Shown here: in pieces, positions 6,976 through 16,049 of the stretch
Position numbering within the stretch: the stretch's first letter is position 1
Layout of the letters: each line of letters opens with the position of its first letter
NCBI GenBank assembly: GCA_905199225.1
Contig: CAJKFS010000011.1
Location: forward strand, 1 to 57,544
Source of the DNA: an uncultured Collinsella sp.
GTDB lineage: Bacteria > Actinomycetota > Coriobacteriia > Coriobacteriales > Coriobacteriaceae
Length of the DNA: 57,544 nt
Reading direction: 5' to 3'
Made by a program: the position numbers and the translations under genes
Notes under the pieces: generated by a model
What the model saw: the letters and a program-made list of their open reading frames with translations, nothing else
Database searches by the model: none
What the model was told of the DNA's origin: nothing

Positions 6976-9900
6976 ATGGACGCCATTAACGATTGGGAAA
7001 ACCAAGCGCTCACCCACAGGAACCGCCTGGCACCCCATGCGTACTTTATGGGTTACGAGACCGCCGATCTCGCTGCAACGTACAGCCGCGAGCTGTCGCG
7101 CGGGTTTGTCCAGCTGTCCGGCTCGTGGCAGTTCCGCCTCTTTGAGGGCCCCGCTGCCGTCTCTAATGAGGAGCTTTCCACGTACAAGCCCGAGTGGGAT
7201 CACGTGGAGGTTCCGCACCTGTGGCAGGTGGACGGCTATGGCAACCTTGCCTACACCGACGAGGGTTTTCCGTTCCCGGTGGATCAGCCGTTCGTTCCCT
7301 CTGACGATCCCACGGGCGTGTACCAGCGCATCGTCAACCTTCCCGCCGTTCCTGCCGGCGCTCGCGAGATCATTCGCTTTGACGGCATCGAGAGCTATGG
7401 CGAGCTGTACGTCAACGGTCAGTTTATCGGCATGACCAAGGGTTCGCGCCTGTCTGCCGAGTTCGACGTGACCGACGCGCTCGTCGAGGGCGACAACCTG
7501 TTTGCGGTCAAGGTTCTGCAGTACAGCGATGGTAGCTATATCGAGGACCAAGACATGTGGTGGGCATCGGGCATCTTCCGCGATGTGTACCTTATGCAGC
7601 GTCCCGCCGCACACCTGGTCGACTTTAGGTTCCGCACGCACCGCGAGGGCGATGCCGCTCTGATTACGCTCGATACGGTGGCCGAGGGCGCTTCCCGCGT
7701 CGTGTTTACGCTCAGCGATGGCGAGAACGTGGTGGCTACGGGCGAGTGCGTCGACGGCCATGCCGAGTGCAGCGTGACCGATGCCCACTTCTGGAATCCC
7801 GAGGACCCCTTCCTCTATGACCTTACGTTTGAGGTCTACGACGGTGATCAGGTCAGCGAGTACGTCCCGCATCGCCAGGGTCTTGCCGAGGTGACGGTCG
7901 AGGGCAATCATATCTACCTCAACGGCACTTACTTTAAGATGCATGGCGTCAACCGCCACGATCACGACGATCACAAGGGCCGCGCCGTGGGCCTCGATCG
8001 CATGCGCCGCGACCTGGAGCTCATGAAGCAACACAACATCAACGCGGTGCGCACGTCCCATTACGCCAACGACCCGCGCTTTTACGAGCTGTGTGATGAG
8101 TATGGCATCATGCTGGTCGCCGAGACCGATATGGAGAGCCACGGCTTCGAGAATATCGGCAATATCGCCCTGGTGACCGACGACCCGGCATGGGAGCCGG
8201 CCTACGTCGACCGCATTGAGCGCCTGGTGATGCAGGAGCGCAACCACGCCTGCATCATTATGTGGTCGATGGGCAACGAGAGCGGCTATGGCTGCAACAT
8301 CCGCGCGATGTACGCCAAGGCTCACGAGCTCGACGGTCGTCCGGTCCACTACGAGGAGGATCGCAACGCCGATACCGTCGACGTTATCTCCACCATGTAC
8401 TCCCGCGTGTCGCAGATGAACGACTTTGGTGAGCATCCATTCCCCAAGCCGCGCATCAACTGCGAGTACGGTCACTCCATGGGCAACGGCCCCGGAGGCC
8501 TGTCCGAGTATCAGGAGGTCTTCGATCGCTGGGATTGCATCCAAGGCCAGTTTATCTGGGAATGGTGCGACCACGGTTTGGCTGCTGTGACCGAGGACGG
8601 CGTTGCCTACGACATGTACGGCGGCGACAACGGCGACTACCCCAACAACAGCAACTTCTGCATCGATGGCATGGTGTTCCCTTGGCAGCAGCCGAGCCCG
8701 GGCCTCACTGAGTATGGCCAGGTCATCTGCCCGGTTCGCATGGCTTATGACACCGAGGCGGGCGAGCTGACCGTCACCAACAAGCGTTGGTTCACCACTC
8801 TCGAGGATGTCTGCCTGTCGGCCGAGACCCTGGTGGACGGCGACGTGGTCAGCCGCAAGACGCTCATGCCCGGTGCGGTTGCCCCCGGCGAGTCCGTCCA
8901 GCTGCCACTGGTGATTCATGAGGCCGCGGTAGGCGAGACCCTACTGACCGTGCGCGCCTACACCATGGCCGCTCACGTCTGGTGCGAGCCGATGTTCCAG
9001 CTGGGCGCAAGCCAGTTTGCCATCGCAAACCATCCAGCGCCGGCCATCGCCGCCCCCGTTCGTCCTGAGCTTACGGTCGAGGAGACCGAGCAGGAAATCC
9101 GCATTCGCTCCCTCAACGGCGAGCTGACCTTCAGCAAGGTAAACGGTACCGTGAGCGAGTGGAAGGCATCCGGCCGCGACGTCATGGCCTCCGGTCCCCA
9201 GGTTGGTTTTTGGCATCCGCTCGTCGATAACCACGCCCAGGAGTATGACTCGCTGTGGAAGGACAACTTCATCGATGTGATGCAGACGTCTACCCGCAAG
9301 GTTTCTTGGAAGCAGGACGGCAATGCGGTCGTCGTTACCGTGAGCCAGCGTATCGCTCCTCCCGTCCGCGCGTTCGGCATGCGCGTCGAGCTTGTCTACA
9401 CCGTGCTTCCGAGCGGTCGCGTTGACCTCAAGGTTTCCGGCGAGCCCTACGGTGACTATTCGGACATCATCCCGCGCATCGGCATCTCCTTCGAGGTCCC
9501 CGGTTGCGATCGCGCCGTCGAGTGGTATGGCCACGGCCCGGGCGAGAACTATCCGGACTCGCTGCGCGCCAACCCGGTCGGTCATTACCGCACCACGGTC
9601 GACGATATGTTCACGCCCTACGTTATGCCTCAGGACTGCGCCAACCGCGAAGGTACCCGCTGGGTTGCCCTGCGCTCTAGCCACGGTGACGGTCTGGTCG
9701 TGACGCGTCCGAGCGACGCCGCTTCCAACCCGTTCTCGTTCTCGGCATGGCCCTATAGCTGCGAGGCCATCGATAACGCCAAGCACGTCTACGACCTTGT
9801 CAAGGGCGATACGGTCACGGTCAACATCAACGACCAGTTGCTCGGCCTTGGCTCGAACTCTTGGGGTTCCGAGGTGCTCGATTCCTATCGCACCCGTTTT

Positions 9901-9984
9901 GAGAGCTTCAGCTTTGAGGTGTCCCTGCGACCGCTGACGTCTGCCGATCTGGCTCAGGCGCTGGCACCCATTAAGGAGGCATAA
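6976..9984 (+). CDS. ebgA: Beta-galactosidase, EbgA-type (GH2)
   Basis: 1002 residues, GH2 family, about the length of Escherichia coli EbgA. It hydrolyses lactose and other beta-galactosides. The N-terminal region follows EbgA closely (ENQALTHRNRLAPHAYF, YTDEGFPFPVDQPFVPSDDP, IEDQDMWWASGIFRDVYL). In the TIM barrel the acid/base Glu lies in MGNESGYG (E435) and the nucleophile in NCEYGHSMGNG (E497). The C-terminal part is the beta-galactosidase small-chain domain with WYGHGPGENYPDS. No signal peptide, so cytoplasmic. The ATG follows AAGGAGCATCACC. ebgC starts 3 bp after the stop, and the promoter carries three operators. Confidence 0.97.
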   Translation: MDAINDWENQALTHRNRLAPHAYFMGYETADLAATYSRELSRGFVQLSGSWQFRLFEGPAAVSNEELSTYKPEWDHVEVPHLWQVDGYGNLAYTDEGFPFPVDQPFVPSDDPTGVYQRIVNLPAVPAGAREIIRFDGIESYGELYVNGQFIGMTKGSRLSAEFDVTDALVEGDNLFAVKVLQYSDGSYIEDQDMWWASGIFRDVYLMQRPAAHLVDFRFRTHREGDAALITLDTVAEGASRVVFTLSDGENVVATGECVDGHAECSVTDAHFWNPEDPFLYDLTFEVYDGDQVSEYVPHRQGLAEVTVEGNHIYLNGTYFKMHGVNRHDHDDHKGRAVGLDRMRRDLELMKQHNINAVRTSHYANDPRFYELCDEYGIMLVAETDMESHGFENIGNIALVTDDPAWEPAYVDRIERLVMQERNHACIIMWSMGNESGYGCNIRAMYAKAHELDGRPVHYEEDRNADTVDVISTMYSRVSQMNDFGEHPFPKPRINCEYGHSMGNGPGGLSEYQEVFDRWDCIQGQFIWEWCDHGLAAVTEDGVAYDMYGGDNGDYPNNSNFCIDGMVFPWQQPSPGLTEYGQVICPVRMAYDTEAGELTVTNKRWFTTLEDVCLSAETLVDGDVVSRKTLMPGAVAPGESVQLPLVIHEAAVGETLLTVRAYTMAAHVWCEPMFQLGASQFAIANHPAPAIAAPVRPELTVEETEQEIRIRSLNGELTFSKVNGTVSEWKASGRDVMASGPQVGFWHPLVDNHAQEYDSLWKDNFIDVMQTSTRKVSWKQDGNAVVVTVSQRIAPPVRAFGMRVELVYTVLPSGRVDLKVSGEPYGDYSDIIPRIGISFEVPGCDRAVEWYGHGPGENYPDSLRANPVGHYRTTVDDMFTPYVMPQDCANREGTRWVALRSSHGDGLVVTRPSDAASNPFSFSAWPYSCEAIDNAKHVYDLVKGDTVTVNINDQLLGLGSNSWGSEVLDSYRTRFESFSFEVSLRPLTSADLAQALAPIKEA

Positions 9985-9987
9985 GCC

Positions 9988-10443
9988 ATGCATGTCTTTA
10001 ACTCGCGCGCCGATTTCGACGCTCAGATGAAGTCCGTCAAGAAGTGGATGCGCACCGGCCAGGCGCTCGATGGCGTTGCCGACCTACAGCACGACGTGGC
10101 TTACTCCATCGGCGACTCGTTGGTGTACTGGTGGGTCTATGCCCGCGAGGCCGCAACCGCCGATCTGGTCGGTCACCGTCGCTACCATGCCGTGCTCGCT
10201 CCGCTCGACGGCGACCTGACCGTCGAGGTTGCCCCCAAGGCAGGCCTCACCTGCACCCGCGCTTACAGCGATATCGATGATCGCGAGCGCTTTGAGGGGG
10301 CGGGGGAGACCGTGACGATTCCCGCCGGCGGCGTTGCCGTCGTCGAGATCGACGAGGCTTACCGTGTTATCGCCGAGGCTTCGGATCCCCGCGTCGTGGT
10401 ACTGCACGTGACGGTCGAAGGTTATTCCTTCCCCAACAAGTAG
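9988..10443 (+). CDS. ebgC: EbgC-like beta-galactosidase subunit (YhcH/YjgK/YiaL family)
   Basis: 151 residues, the usual size for EbgC. The family is a small cupin-like beta sandwich; EbgC is needed for full activity of EbgA in Escherichia coli. Visible family features are the start HVFNSRADFDAQ, the central VGHRRYHAVLAP and the end VVVLHVTVEGYSF. The ATG has TTAAGGAGG upstream and lies 3 bp after ebgA, so the two are translated together. Confidence 0.9.
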   Translation: MHVFNSRADFDAQMKSVKKWMRTGQALDGVADLQHDVAYSIGDSLVYWWVYAREAATADLVGHRRYHAVLAPLDGDLTVEVAPKAGLTCTRAYSDIDDRERFEGAGETVTIPAGGVAVVEIDEAYRVIAEASDPRVVVLHVTVEGYSFPNK

Positions 10444-10476
10444 TATTCGTCCGTTTGGACGTTTGCTTCGCGCCGT

Positions 10477-10520
10477 TAAGGGGGATGGCTTTGTTGACTC
10501 CCTTTTCCCCATTCCCCTTA
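10477..10520 (+). other. Imperfect hairpin between ebgC and permease gene
   Basis: TTAAGGGGGATGG can pair with CCATTCCCCTTA across a loop of about 20 bases. No T-run follows on the plus strand, so it may be an RNA-processing or attenuation structure rather than a terminator. Confidence 0.35.
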
Positions 10521-10596
10521 GCAGGTGCGCCGTCCGCGATTGCACTTGCAGCTCGGACGGTTTTGGATGACATTTAATAGATGATTGGGAGGGCTT

Positions 10597-12060
10597 ATGA
10601 GCTCTGAAAAACGAGGAACGATTGGTTCGTTCGCTCTGCTGGGCATGACGGTCGCCGCCGTGTTCGGTATCAAGAACATCATCAACAACAACGCGGCCAT
10701 CGGCTTGGCAGCTGCGCCGTCGTTCTTCTTCGCCACGCTTTTGTACTTTGTCCCCTATACCCTGGTTACCGCCGAGTTCGTCGGCCTCAACAAGGACTCC
10801 GAGTCGGGCGTGTACGCATGGGTTAAGACCTCGATGGGTGGTCGCTGGGCGTTCCTGACGGCATTTAGCTACTGGTTCGTTAACCTGTTCTTCTTTGCGT
10901 CCGTCCTGCCCAACGTCATCATCTACGCGAGCTACGTGTTCTTTGGTGCCAACGCCGAGCTTTCGCAGCTGTGGATCACCATTATCGAGATCGTCGTCTT
11001 TGCTATCGCCACGTGGGTTTCGACCAAGGGCGCTAAGTGGATCGGCTCCATTTCCTCCTTCGGTTCGACCGCGGCTCTCGGCCTGACCGCCGTGTTCATC
11101 CTGCTGTCCCTGGCTGCTGCCCTTGGCGGCGTTGAGTTCGCTACGGCTCCTACTCCCGCTAACATGGCTCCCGACATGAGCAACTTCGCAACTGCGTGGG
11201 GCTTCTTCGGTACGCTTGCCTGGATCATCCAGGGCGTTGGCGGCGCTGAGTCTGTCGGCGTGTTCCTTAACGACCTTAAGGGTGGCGTCAAGGCCTTCGT
11301 GCGCACCGTCGTTATCGCCGGCCTGACCATCGGCCTTCTGTATGCAGGCGCTTCGCTGCTGGTTAACCTGTTCATCCCCGAGGGCAGCGTTGCCATCTCC
11401 ACCGGCATCTTCGACGTGTTCGGCGCTGTCTTTGCCCACTTTGGCATTCCTATGGAAGTGTCCACGCGCGTCATCGGCTTGATCCTTCTCGCCGCTACGC
11501 TGGGTTCCCTCATGATGTGGACCTCCGCTCCCATCAAGGTCTTCTTCACCGAGATCCCCAAGGGCGTCTTTGGTAGCAAGATCGTCGAGCTCAACGAGCA
11601 TGGCATTCCTGCCCGCGCCGCTTGGCTGCAGTTCGCCATCGTCGTCCCCATCCTGATCATCCCGGCCCTGGGCTCCGGTAACCTCGACGACCTGCTCATG
11701 ATTGTCACCAACATGACGGCTGCCACCGCTCTGCTCCCGCCGCTGCTGATTCTGCTTGCCTACTTTATGCTGCGCAAGAACTTCGATGCTGCTCCCCGTG
11801 GCTTCCGCATGGGCTCGCGCAGCTTTGGCCTGGTCGTTGCCGCATTCCTGCTTGTGGTCTTCTGCTTCGTGCTTATCTGCGGCACCATTCCGCTCGATCA
11901 GCCGCTGTGGCTGACGCTGGTCTACAACGTTGGCGGCGTGGTTGTCTTCCTGGGCCTTGCCGTGATGTGGTACAACCGCTACATCAACCGCCTGCGCGAG
12001 ACCGATCCCGAGGCCGCCGAGAACGAGCTTCGCCCTTCCGTCCTCGATATGATGGAGTAG
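10597..12060 (+). CDS. APC-superfamily amino-acid permease
   Basis: 487 residues with about twelve hydrophobic segments. It belongs to the APC superfamily and resembles the glutamate/GABA antiporter group: GSFALLGMTVAAVFGIKNI in the first segment, then ESGVYAWVKTSMGG, GGAESVGVFLNDL and late helices with PLLILLAYFMLRK. Substrate cannot be read from sequence. The ATG at 10597 follows TTGGGAGGG; a TTG four codons earlier is possible. It may be read from the ebg promoter or its own; the 153-bp gap holds an imperfect hairpin. A terminator follows. Confidence 0.88.
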   Translation: MSSEKRGTIGSFALLGMTVAAVFGIKNIINNNAAIGLAAAPSFFFATLLYFVPYTLVTAEFVGLNKDSESGVYAWVKTSMGGRWAFLTAFSYWFVNLFFFASVLPNVIIYASYVFFGANAELSQLWITIIEIVVFAIATWVSTKGAKWIGSISSFGSTAALGLTAVFILLSLAAALGGVEFATAPTPANMAPDMSNFATAWGFFGTLAWIIQGVGGAESVGVFLNDLKGGVKAFVRTVVIAGLTIGLLYAGASLLVNLFIPEGSVAISTGIFDVFGAVFAHFGIPMEVSTRVIGLILLAATLGSLMMWTSAPIKVFFTEIPKGVFGSKIVELNEHGIPARAAWLQFAIVVPILIIPALGSGNLDDLLMIVTNMTAATALLPPLLILLAYFMLRKNFDAAPRGFRMGSRSFGLVVAAFLLVVFCFVLICGTIPLDQPLWLTLVYNVGGVVVFLGLAVMWYNRYINRLRETDPEAAENELRPSVLDMME

Positions 12061-12109
12061 CGGCTAGGATTAATCTACGGCTGTGGAATAAATCGATTCC
12101 CTTTCCTAG

Positions 12110-12138
12110 GGAGGGGCCTTACGAGGCCCCTCCTTTTG
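12110..12138 (+). terminator. Terminator after the APC permease gene
   Basis: Perfect 9-bp stem GGAGGGGCC / GGCCCCTCC with 6-base loop, followed by TTTTGTG. Confidence 0.88.
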
Positions 12139-12166
12139 TGTTTTGGGGCATGGATTTTGGACTCTG

Positions 12167-12384
12167 TGGGCAAAAAATGCCAAATATGAGTACTGTTGCA
12201 AAAGAGGTGTCATATTTTTCGGCCTGCTCTGAGCGAAAATGGGCTCAAAATCAATTTATCTAACCCCCTTTAAAGGGCGTTTGACGGCTTTCAACCTCTT
12301 CGAATCGCTTAAAGTAAGCAATTTGCTCTCGATTTTGCTGCTACTAAATTGGTGGCAGTACTCATATTTGCCACTTTTTGCCCA
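12167..12384. repeat. 218-bp AT-rich element with long terminal inverted repeats (MITE-like)
   Basis: The ends at 12167-12199 and 12352-12384 form a 33-base imperfect inverted repeat; an uninterrupted part is CAAATATGAGTACTG. The interior is AT-rich and has no convincing gene. No target-site duplication is evident. It occupies most of the 422-base gap between the permease gene and the HPr gene, in which I see nothing else except HPr promoter space. Confidence 0.6.
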
Positions 12385-12482
12385 CGAGGTGCTCAGAGGA
12401 GCTCTCGACAAGCATCTAACGCTACAATAGCTACCACGTGGCTGGGGTTGCCGGCCGAATGTGCGATGTCGTGGGAGGGGAC

Positions 12483-12731
12483 ATGGTCGAATTTACGAAG
12501 ACGATTAAAGATCCGTTGGGATTGCATGCCCGCCCGGTTGCGCTGCTTTATGACATTATCGCCAAGCATCGTAGTGACGTGTCGGTTTCGATTGGCAATC
12601 GTCATGTCGATGGCCGCGACGTTATAGGGCTCATGGCACTCTGTGGCGAGTGCGGCGAGGACATCATCTTTCGCGTTTCGGGCGTAGACGAGGCTTCCTG
12701 CGTTACGTCGATCAGAAACCTCTCGCTCTAA
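12483..12731 (+). CDS. HPr-family phosphocarrier protein
   Basis: 82 residues, HPr-sized. HPr carries phosphate from enzyme I to sugar-specific EII proteins. The active-site histidine lies in DPLGLHARPVALL (His at about residue 14). The Ser46 region reads VDGRDVIGLMALCGECG, unlike the standard SIMGVMSLG, so HPr kinase control may be lost and it may be a divergent or regulatory HPr. The ATG at 12483 is preceded by GGGAGGGG. It is a single gene with its own terminator. Confidence 0.87.
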   Translation: MVEFTKTIKDPLGLHARPVALLYDIIAKHRSDVSVSIGNRHVDGRDVIGLMALCGECGEDIIFRVSGVDEASCVTSIRNLSL

Positions 12732-12740
12732 GCATGACAG

Positions 12741-12776
12741 GGCGCGGCAAAGGACAGCTCTTTGCCGCGCCTTTTT
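12741..12776 (+). terminator. Terminator of HPr gene
   Basis: Perfect 12-bp stem GGCGCGGCAAAG / CTTTGCCGCGCC, 7-base loop and TTTTT. Confidence 0.93.
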
Positions 12777-12823
12777 GTTTCGTATAGGAAACTTTTTCGA
12801 AATCTGAATAGGGACCCTTTCCA

Positions 12824-12877
12824 AAAAGTTAACCATGTGCTAGTTTACTAAAGCGAACATAGACGTGGTTAACTTTT
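12824..12877. promoter_or_regulatory. Inverted repeat upstream of the feo operon
   Basis: AAAAGTTAACCATG (12824-12837) and CGTGGTTAACTTTT (12864-12877) form an inverted repeat around 26 bases in the feoA promoter region. A binding site for an iron- or oxygen-responsive regulator is plausible; the regulator is unknown. Confidence 0.5.
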
Positions 12878-12919
12878 ATCGCGTCGATGTTGAGGACGAA
12901 CTGACGTTAGGAGCCACTC

Positions 12920-13162
12920 ATGTCTTGCGGACCGCAGATGCCGGCAATGCCGCTTTCGATGGTAAAAGCGGGCGAAACCGTGCGCGTGTCTCGTGTAAAG
13001 GGCAATGAGGACATGAAGCACCACCTCAAGGACCTCGGCTTTGTCGAGGGCAACGAAATCCACGTGGTGAGCTCGAGTGGTGCCAATATCATCGTCACGG
13101 TGCTGGGCGCACGTTTTGGCATCGATTCCAAGGTTGCCATGCACATCATGACCGTCGGTTAG
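12920..13162 (+). CDS. feoA: FeoA-domain protein (first copy)
   Basis: 80 residues, SH3-like FeoA fold. FeoA is a small cytoplasmic partner that supports ferrous iron uptake through FeoB. Family pattern: AGETVRVSRVKGNEDMKHHLKDLGFVEGNEIHVV, ending in AMHIMTVG. It has a short Cys-containing N-terminal extension (MSCGPQMPAMPL). The ATG follows GTTAGGAGCC. First of two consecutive feoA genes before feoB. Confidence 0.92.
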   Translation: MSCGPQMPAMPLSMVKAGETVRVSRVKGNEDMKHHLKDLGFVEGNEIHVVSSSGANIIVTVLGARFGIDSKVAMHIMTVG

Positions 13163-13201
13163 TCTGCAGCATTTCATAAAAACCGAAAGGGGGACAAGAG
13201 G

Positions 13202-13423
13202 ATGAAGACGTTGGGTGACGTTAAGGTGGGCGAGAGCTCTACCATCGTCAAGCTTCACGGTGAGGGTGCGCTTCGCCGCCACCTTATGGACCTGGGGCTC
13301 ATCAAGGGCACTTCGTTCAAGGTCGTGAAGGTTGCACCGCTCGGTGATCCGGTCGAGATCAACGTGCGCGGCTACGAGCTTTCCATCCGCAAGGAGGAGG
13401 CGGCTGTCGTCGAGGTCCAGTAA
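13202..13423 (+). CDS. feoA: FeoA-domain protein (second copy)
   Basis: 73 residues, a second FeoA: VGESSTIVKLHGEGALRRHLMDLGLIKGTSFKVVK and GYELSIRKEEAAVVEV. It begins 39 bp after the first copy. Two diverged FeoA proteins beside one FeoB suggest different jobs, for example one regulatory and one structural. The ATG follows GGGGGACAAGAGG. A palindrome lies between this gene and feoB. Confidence 0.92.
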   Translation: MKTLGDVKVGESSTIVKLHGEGALRRHLMDLGLIKGTSFKVVKVAPLGDPVEINVRGYELSIRKEEAAVVEVQ

Positions 13424-13442
13424 GGGCTCGCGGCGTATATTT

Positions 13443-13478
13443 CTGCAGATAAAGTTAGGTTTTTCTAACTTAATGCAG
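13443..13478. promoter_or_regulatory. DtxR-like palindrome between feoA and feoB
   Basis: AAGTTAG-GTTTTT-CTAACTT (13452-13471) lies inside a wider dyad with CTGCAG and TGCAG ends. The half-site TTAG/CTAA resembles sites of DtxR/IdeR iron regulators. The same sequence could form an RNA hairpin in the feo message. Confidence 0.5.
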
Positions 13479-13546
13479 CAACTTTGAAGCACATTATCCA
13501 GCCCGCGCGGAGAAAGCAGCGCGGACGCACAAGGAAGAAGGATTGA

Positions 13547-15874
13547 ATGGCGGATTCTCAGATCCATGTCGCGCTGGCGGGTAACCCCAACTGCGGCAAG
13601 ACCACGCTTTTCAACCTGATTACCGGCGCCAACGGCTACGTTGGCAACTGGCCCGGCGTCACGGTTGAGAAAAAGGAAGCCAAGCTTCTGAGCGACAAGA
13701 ACGTTACCATCACGGACCTCCCCGGCATCTACTCGCTTTCCCCCTACAGCCCCGAGGAGCAATGCTCGCGCGATTACCTCATGAGCGGCGAGCCCGATGT
13801 GGTCGTCCAGGTTGTCGATGCCACCAACCTCGAGCGCAACCTGTACCTGGCGCTTCAGGTTATCGAGACCGGCCTGCCCGTGGTCGTTGCCCTCAACATG
13901 GCCGACCTGGTCGAGAAGAACGGCGATAAGATCGACACGGACAAGCTCTCCAAGAAGCTCGGTTGTCCGGTCATGATGATCTCGGCCCTTAAGAACAAGG
14001 GCATCAAGGAGCTGTTCGAGCAGGTCAAGAAGTCCGCTGCTTCCAAGGGCCAGGTGCCGGAGCACAAGTTCGATTCCTCCATCGAGGACGTTCTGGACCA
14101 CATCGAGAACAATCTGCCGGCGAGCGTTCCCGCCAACAAGCGCCGCTATTACGCCGTCAAGCTGTTCGAGCGCGATGCGGACGCCTGCAAGCTCATCAAC
14201 CTCACCAAGGAGAAGGCCGCTCGCGTGGAGGAGCTGGTCGCCCAGTGCGAGCAGGATTGCGACGACGATGCCGAGTCCATCATCACCGGCGAGCGCTATG
14301 GCGTCATCGCGCACATTATCGACGAGTGCATGACCAAGGCTCCTGCCAAGATGAGCACCTCCGAGAAGATCGACCGCGTGGTTACCAACCGTATCCTGGG
14401 CCTGCCGATCTTTGTGGTCATCATGTTCTGCGTGTACTACATCGCCGTTTCTACCTTGGGCGGCACGGTGACCGACTTCACCAACGACCAGCTCTTCGGT
14501 ACCGACGGTTGGTATGTGCTCGGCCAGGGTCGCGACGCCTACGACGCGGCCGTCGAGGCTGCGGGTGACAATGCCGACTCGGTCGACCCGGCACAGTACG
14601 GCCCCTATGTCCCGGGTATCACCACCGTGGTGCACGACGCCCTTGTGGCGGGCGGCACCGAGGACGGTGGCCTGGTCGATTCGCTGGTCTGCGACGGCAT
14701 CGTCGGCGGCCTGGGCGCCATCTTCGGCTTCGTCCCGCAGATGTTCCTGCTGTTCGTCATGCTGTCCTTCTTGGAGGACTGCGGCTATATGGCCCGCGTC
14801 GCCTTCATCATGGACCGCGTGTTCCGCCGCTTTGGCCTGTCCGGTAAGTCCTTCATCCCCATGCTCGTGTCCTCGGGCTGCGGCGTCCCCGGCGTCATGG
14901 CTACCAAGACCATCGAGAACGAGAAGGACCGCCGCATGACGGTCATGACCACCACGTTCATTCCCTGTGGCGCTAAGCTGCCGATCATCGCCCTGCTCAT
15001 GGGTTCCATCATCGGCGATTCTTCTACCACCGCCGCGTGGATCAGCCCGCTCTTCTACTTCCTGGGCGTCTTTGCCGTCATCGCCTCGGGCCTCATGCTC
15101 AAGAAGACCAAGCTCTTCGCCGGCCGCCCGACCCCGTTTGTCATGGAGCTCCCCGCTTACCACTTCCCGGCGATCCGCTCCTGGGCGCTGCACGTGTGGG
15201 AGCGCTGCTGGGCCTTTATCAAGAAGGCCGGCACGATCATCTTCGCCTCTACCGTCGTGGTGTGGTTCCTCTCCAACTTTGGTAGCTACAACGGCTCCTT
15301 TGGCTTCCTGCCTGCGATGGACGGCATCCCCGAGGAGTTCATGGACTACTCCGTGCTCGCCATGCTGGGCAACCTGGTCGCTTGGATCTTCGCCCCGCTC
15401 GGCTTTAGCACCTGGCAGGCAACCGCGCTGACTGTCTCTGGCCTCGTCGCCAAGGAGAACGTTGTCGCCACCGCCGGCTCGCTGCTGTCCGTCGCCGACG
15501 CGGGCGAGACCGACCCGAGCCTGTGGACCGCGTTTGCCGGCATGTTCCCCACCATGGGCGCCTGCGTTGCCTTCGGCGCGTTCAACCTGCTGTGCGCTCC
15601 GTGCTTTGCCGCTATGGGTACCATCCGCAACCAGATGAATTCCGGCAAGTGGACCGCGATTGCCCTCGGCTACGAGTGCGCCTTCGCTTGGGTGATCGGC
15701 CTGTTCATCAACCAGTTCTATAACCTGCTTGTCCTTGGGCAGTTTGGCTTCTGGACGGTTGTGGCTATCGTGCTGCTGGTCGCGATGCTCTTCCAGATTT
15801 TCCGTCCTATGCCCAAGCACGCTTGGACCGACGAGGACGAGACCAACACTGCTTCCGCTGCAGTTTCCGCCTAA
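13547..15874 (+). CDS. feoB: Ferrous iron transporter FeoB
   Basis: 775 residues, full length. The N-terminal G domain has the P-loop GNPNCGKTT at residues 12-20, DLPGIYSLSPYSPEE as G3 and NMADL as G4. A GDI-like helical domain follows, then the membrane part with two Gate modules (FGFVPQMFLLFVMLSFLEDCGYMARVAF and the later WERCWAFIKKAGTIIF). A periplasmic loop of about 60 residues (near residues 305-370) follows the first membrane helix. It imports Fe2+ across the cytoplasmic membrane. The ATG follows AAGGAAGAAGG. Probably co-transcribed with both feoA genes. Confidence 0.97.
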   Translation: MADSQIHVALAGNPNCGKTTLFNLITGANGYVGNWPGVTVEKKEAKLLSDKNVTITDLPGIYSLSPYSPEEQCSRDYLMSGEPDVVVQVVDATNLERNLYLALQVIETGLPVVVALNMADLVEKNGDKIDTDKLSKKLGCPVMMISALKNKGIKELFEQVKKSAASKGQVPEHKFDSSIEDVLDHIENNLPASVPANKRRYYAVKLFERDADACKLINLTKEKAARVEELVAQCEQDCDDDAESIITGERYGVIAHIIDECMTKAPAKMSTSEKIDRVVTNRILGLPIFVVIMFCVYYIAVSTLGGTVTDFTNDQLFGTDGWYVLGQGRDAYDAAVEAAGDNADSVDPAQYGPYVPGITTVVHDALVAGGTEDGGLVDSLVCDGIVGGLGAIFGFVPQMFLLFVMLSFLEDCGYMARVAFIMDRVFRRFGLSGKSFIPMLVSSGCGVPGVMATKTIENEKDRRMTVMTTTFIPCGAKLPIIALLMGSIIGDSSTTAAWISPLFYFLGVFAVIASGLMLKKTKLFAGRPTPFVMELPAYHFPAIRSWALHVWERCWAFIKKAGTIIFASTVVVWFLSNFGSYNGSFGFLPAMDGIPEEFMDYSVLAMLGNLVAWIFAPLGFSTWQATALTVSGLVAKENVVATAGSLLSVADAGETDPSLWTAFAGMFPTMGACVAFGAFNLLCAPCFAAMGTIRNQMNSGKWTAIALGYECAFAWVIGLFINQFYNLLVLGQFGFWTVVAIVLLVAMLFQIFRPMPKHAWTDEDETNTASAAVSA

Positions 15875-15903
15875 GTCCGAATAAGGATCAACCCCTTTCC
15901 ACG

Positions 15904-15936
15904 AGCCCGGGTGCCCCAGCGACACTCGGGCTTTTT
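15904..15936 (+). terminator. Terminator of feoB
   Basis: AGCCCGGGTG pairs with CACTCGGGCT (one G-T wobble), followed by TTTTT. Confidence 0.88.
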
Positions 15937-15959
15937 GGTGGGGGAGATGTGGCGTTTCC

Positions 15960-16000
15960 GCAGATAAAACCGACCAAAATTAACCTGTCCCCTTTTGATA
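15960..16000 (+). repeat. Partial GGGGACAGGTTAA-type repeat
   Basis: The stretch AATTAACCTGTCCCCTTTTG resembles one half of a palindromic element; related GGGGACAGG or GGGGTCAGG words recur at 41477, 27669 and 28654. Only one arm is present here. Confidence 0.4.
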
Positions 16001-16049
16001 GGTGGAGAATGGGGTAAAGTAAGTGGTGGTTAACTAGAGGAGGCTTGCT

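Noticed and set aside
6952..8919. A 655-residue antisense open frame across ebgA
   Set aside because: Composition artefact opposite a gene with unambiguous GH2 motifs; no homology recognised.
12239..12430. A 63-residue frame inside the 218-bp palindromic element
   Set aside because: It crosses the right inverted repeat, has no ribosome-binding site, and resembles no known protein.
12869..15925. A 1018-residue antisense open frame across feoB
   Set aside because: It mirrors feoB, whose frame has clear FeoB motifs. Long antisense frames are common in GC-rich DNA with strong third-position bias.
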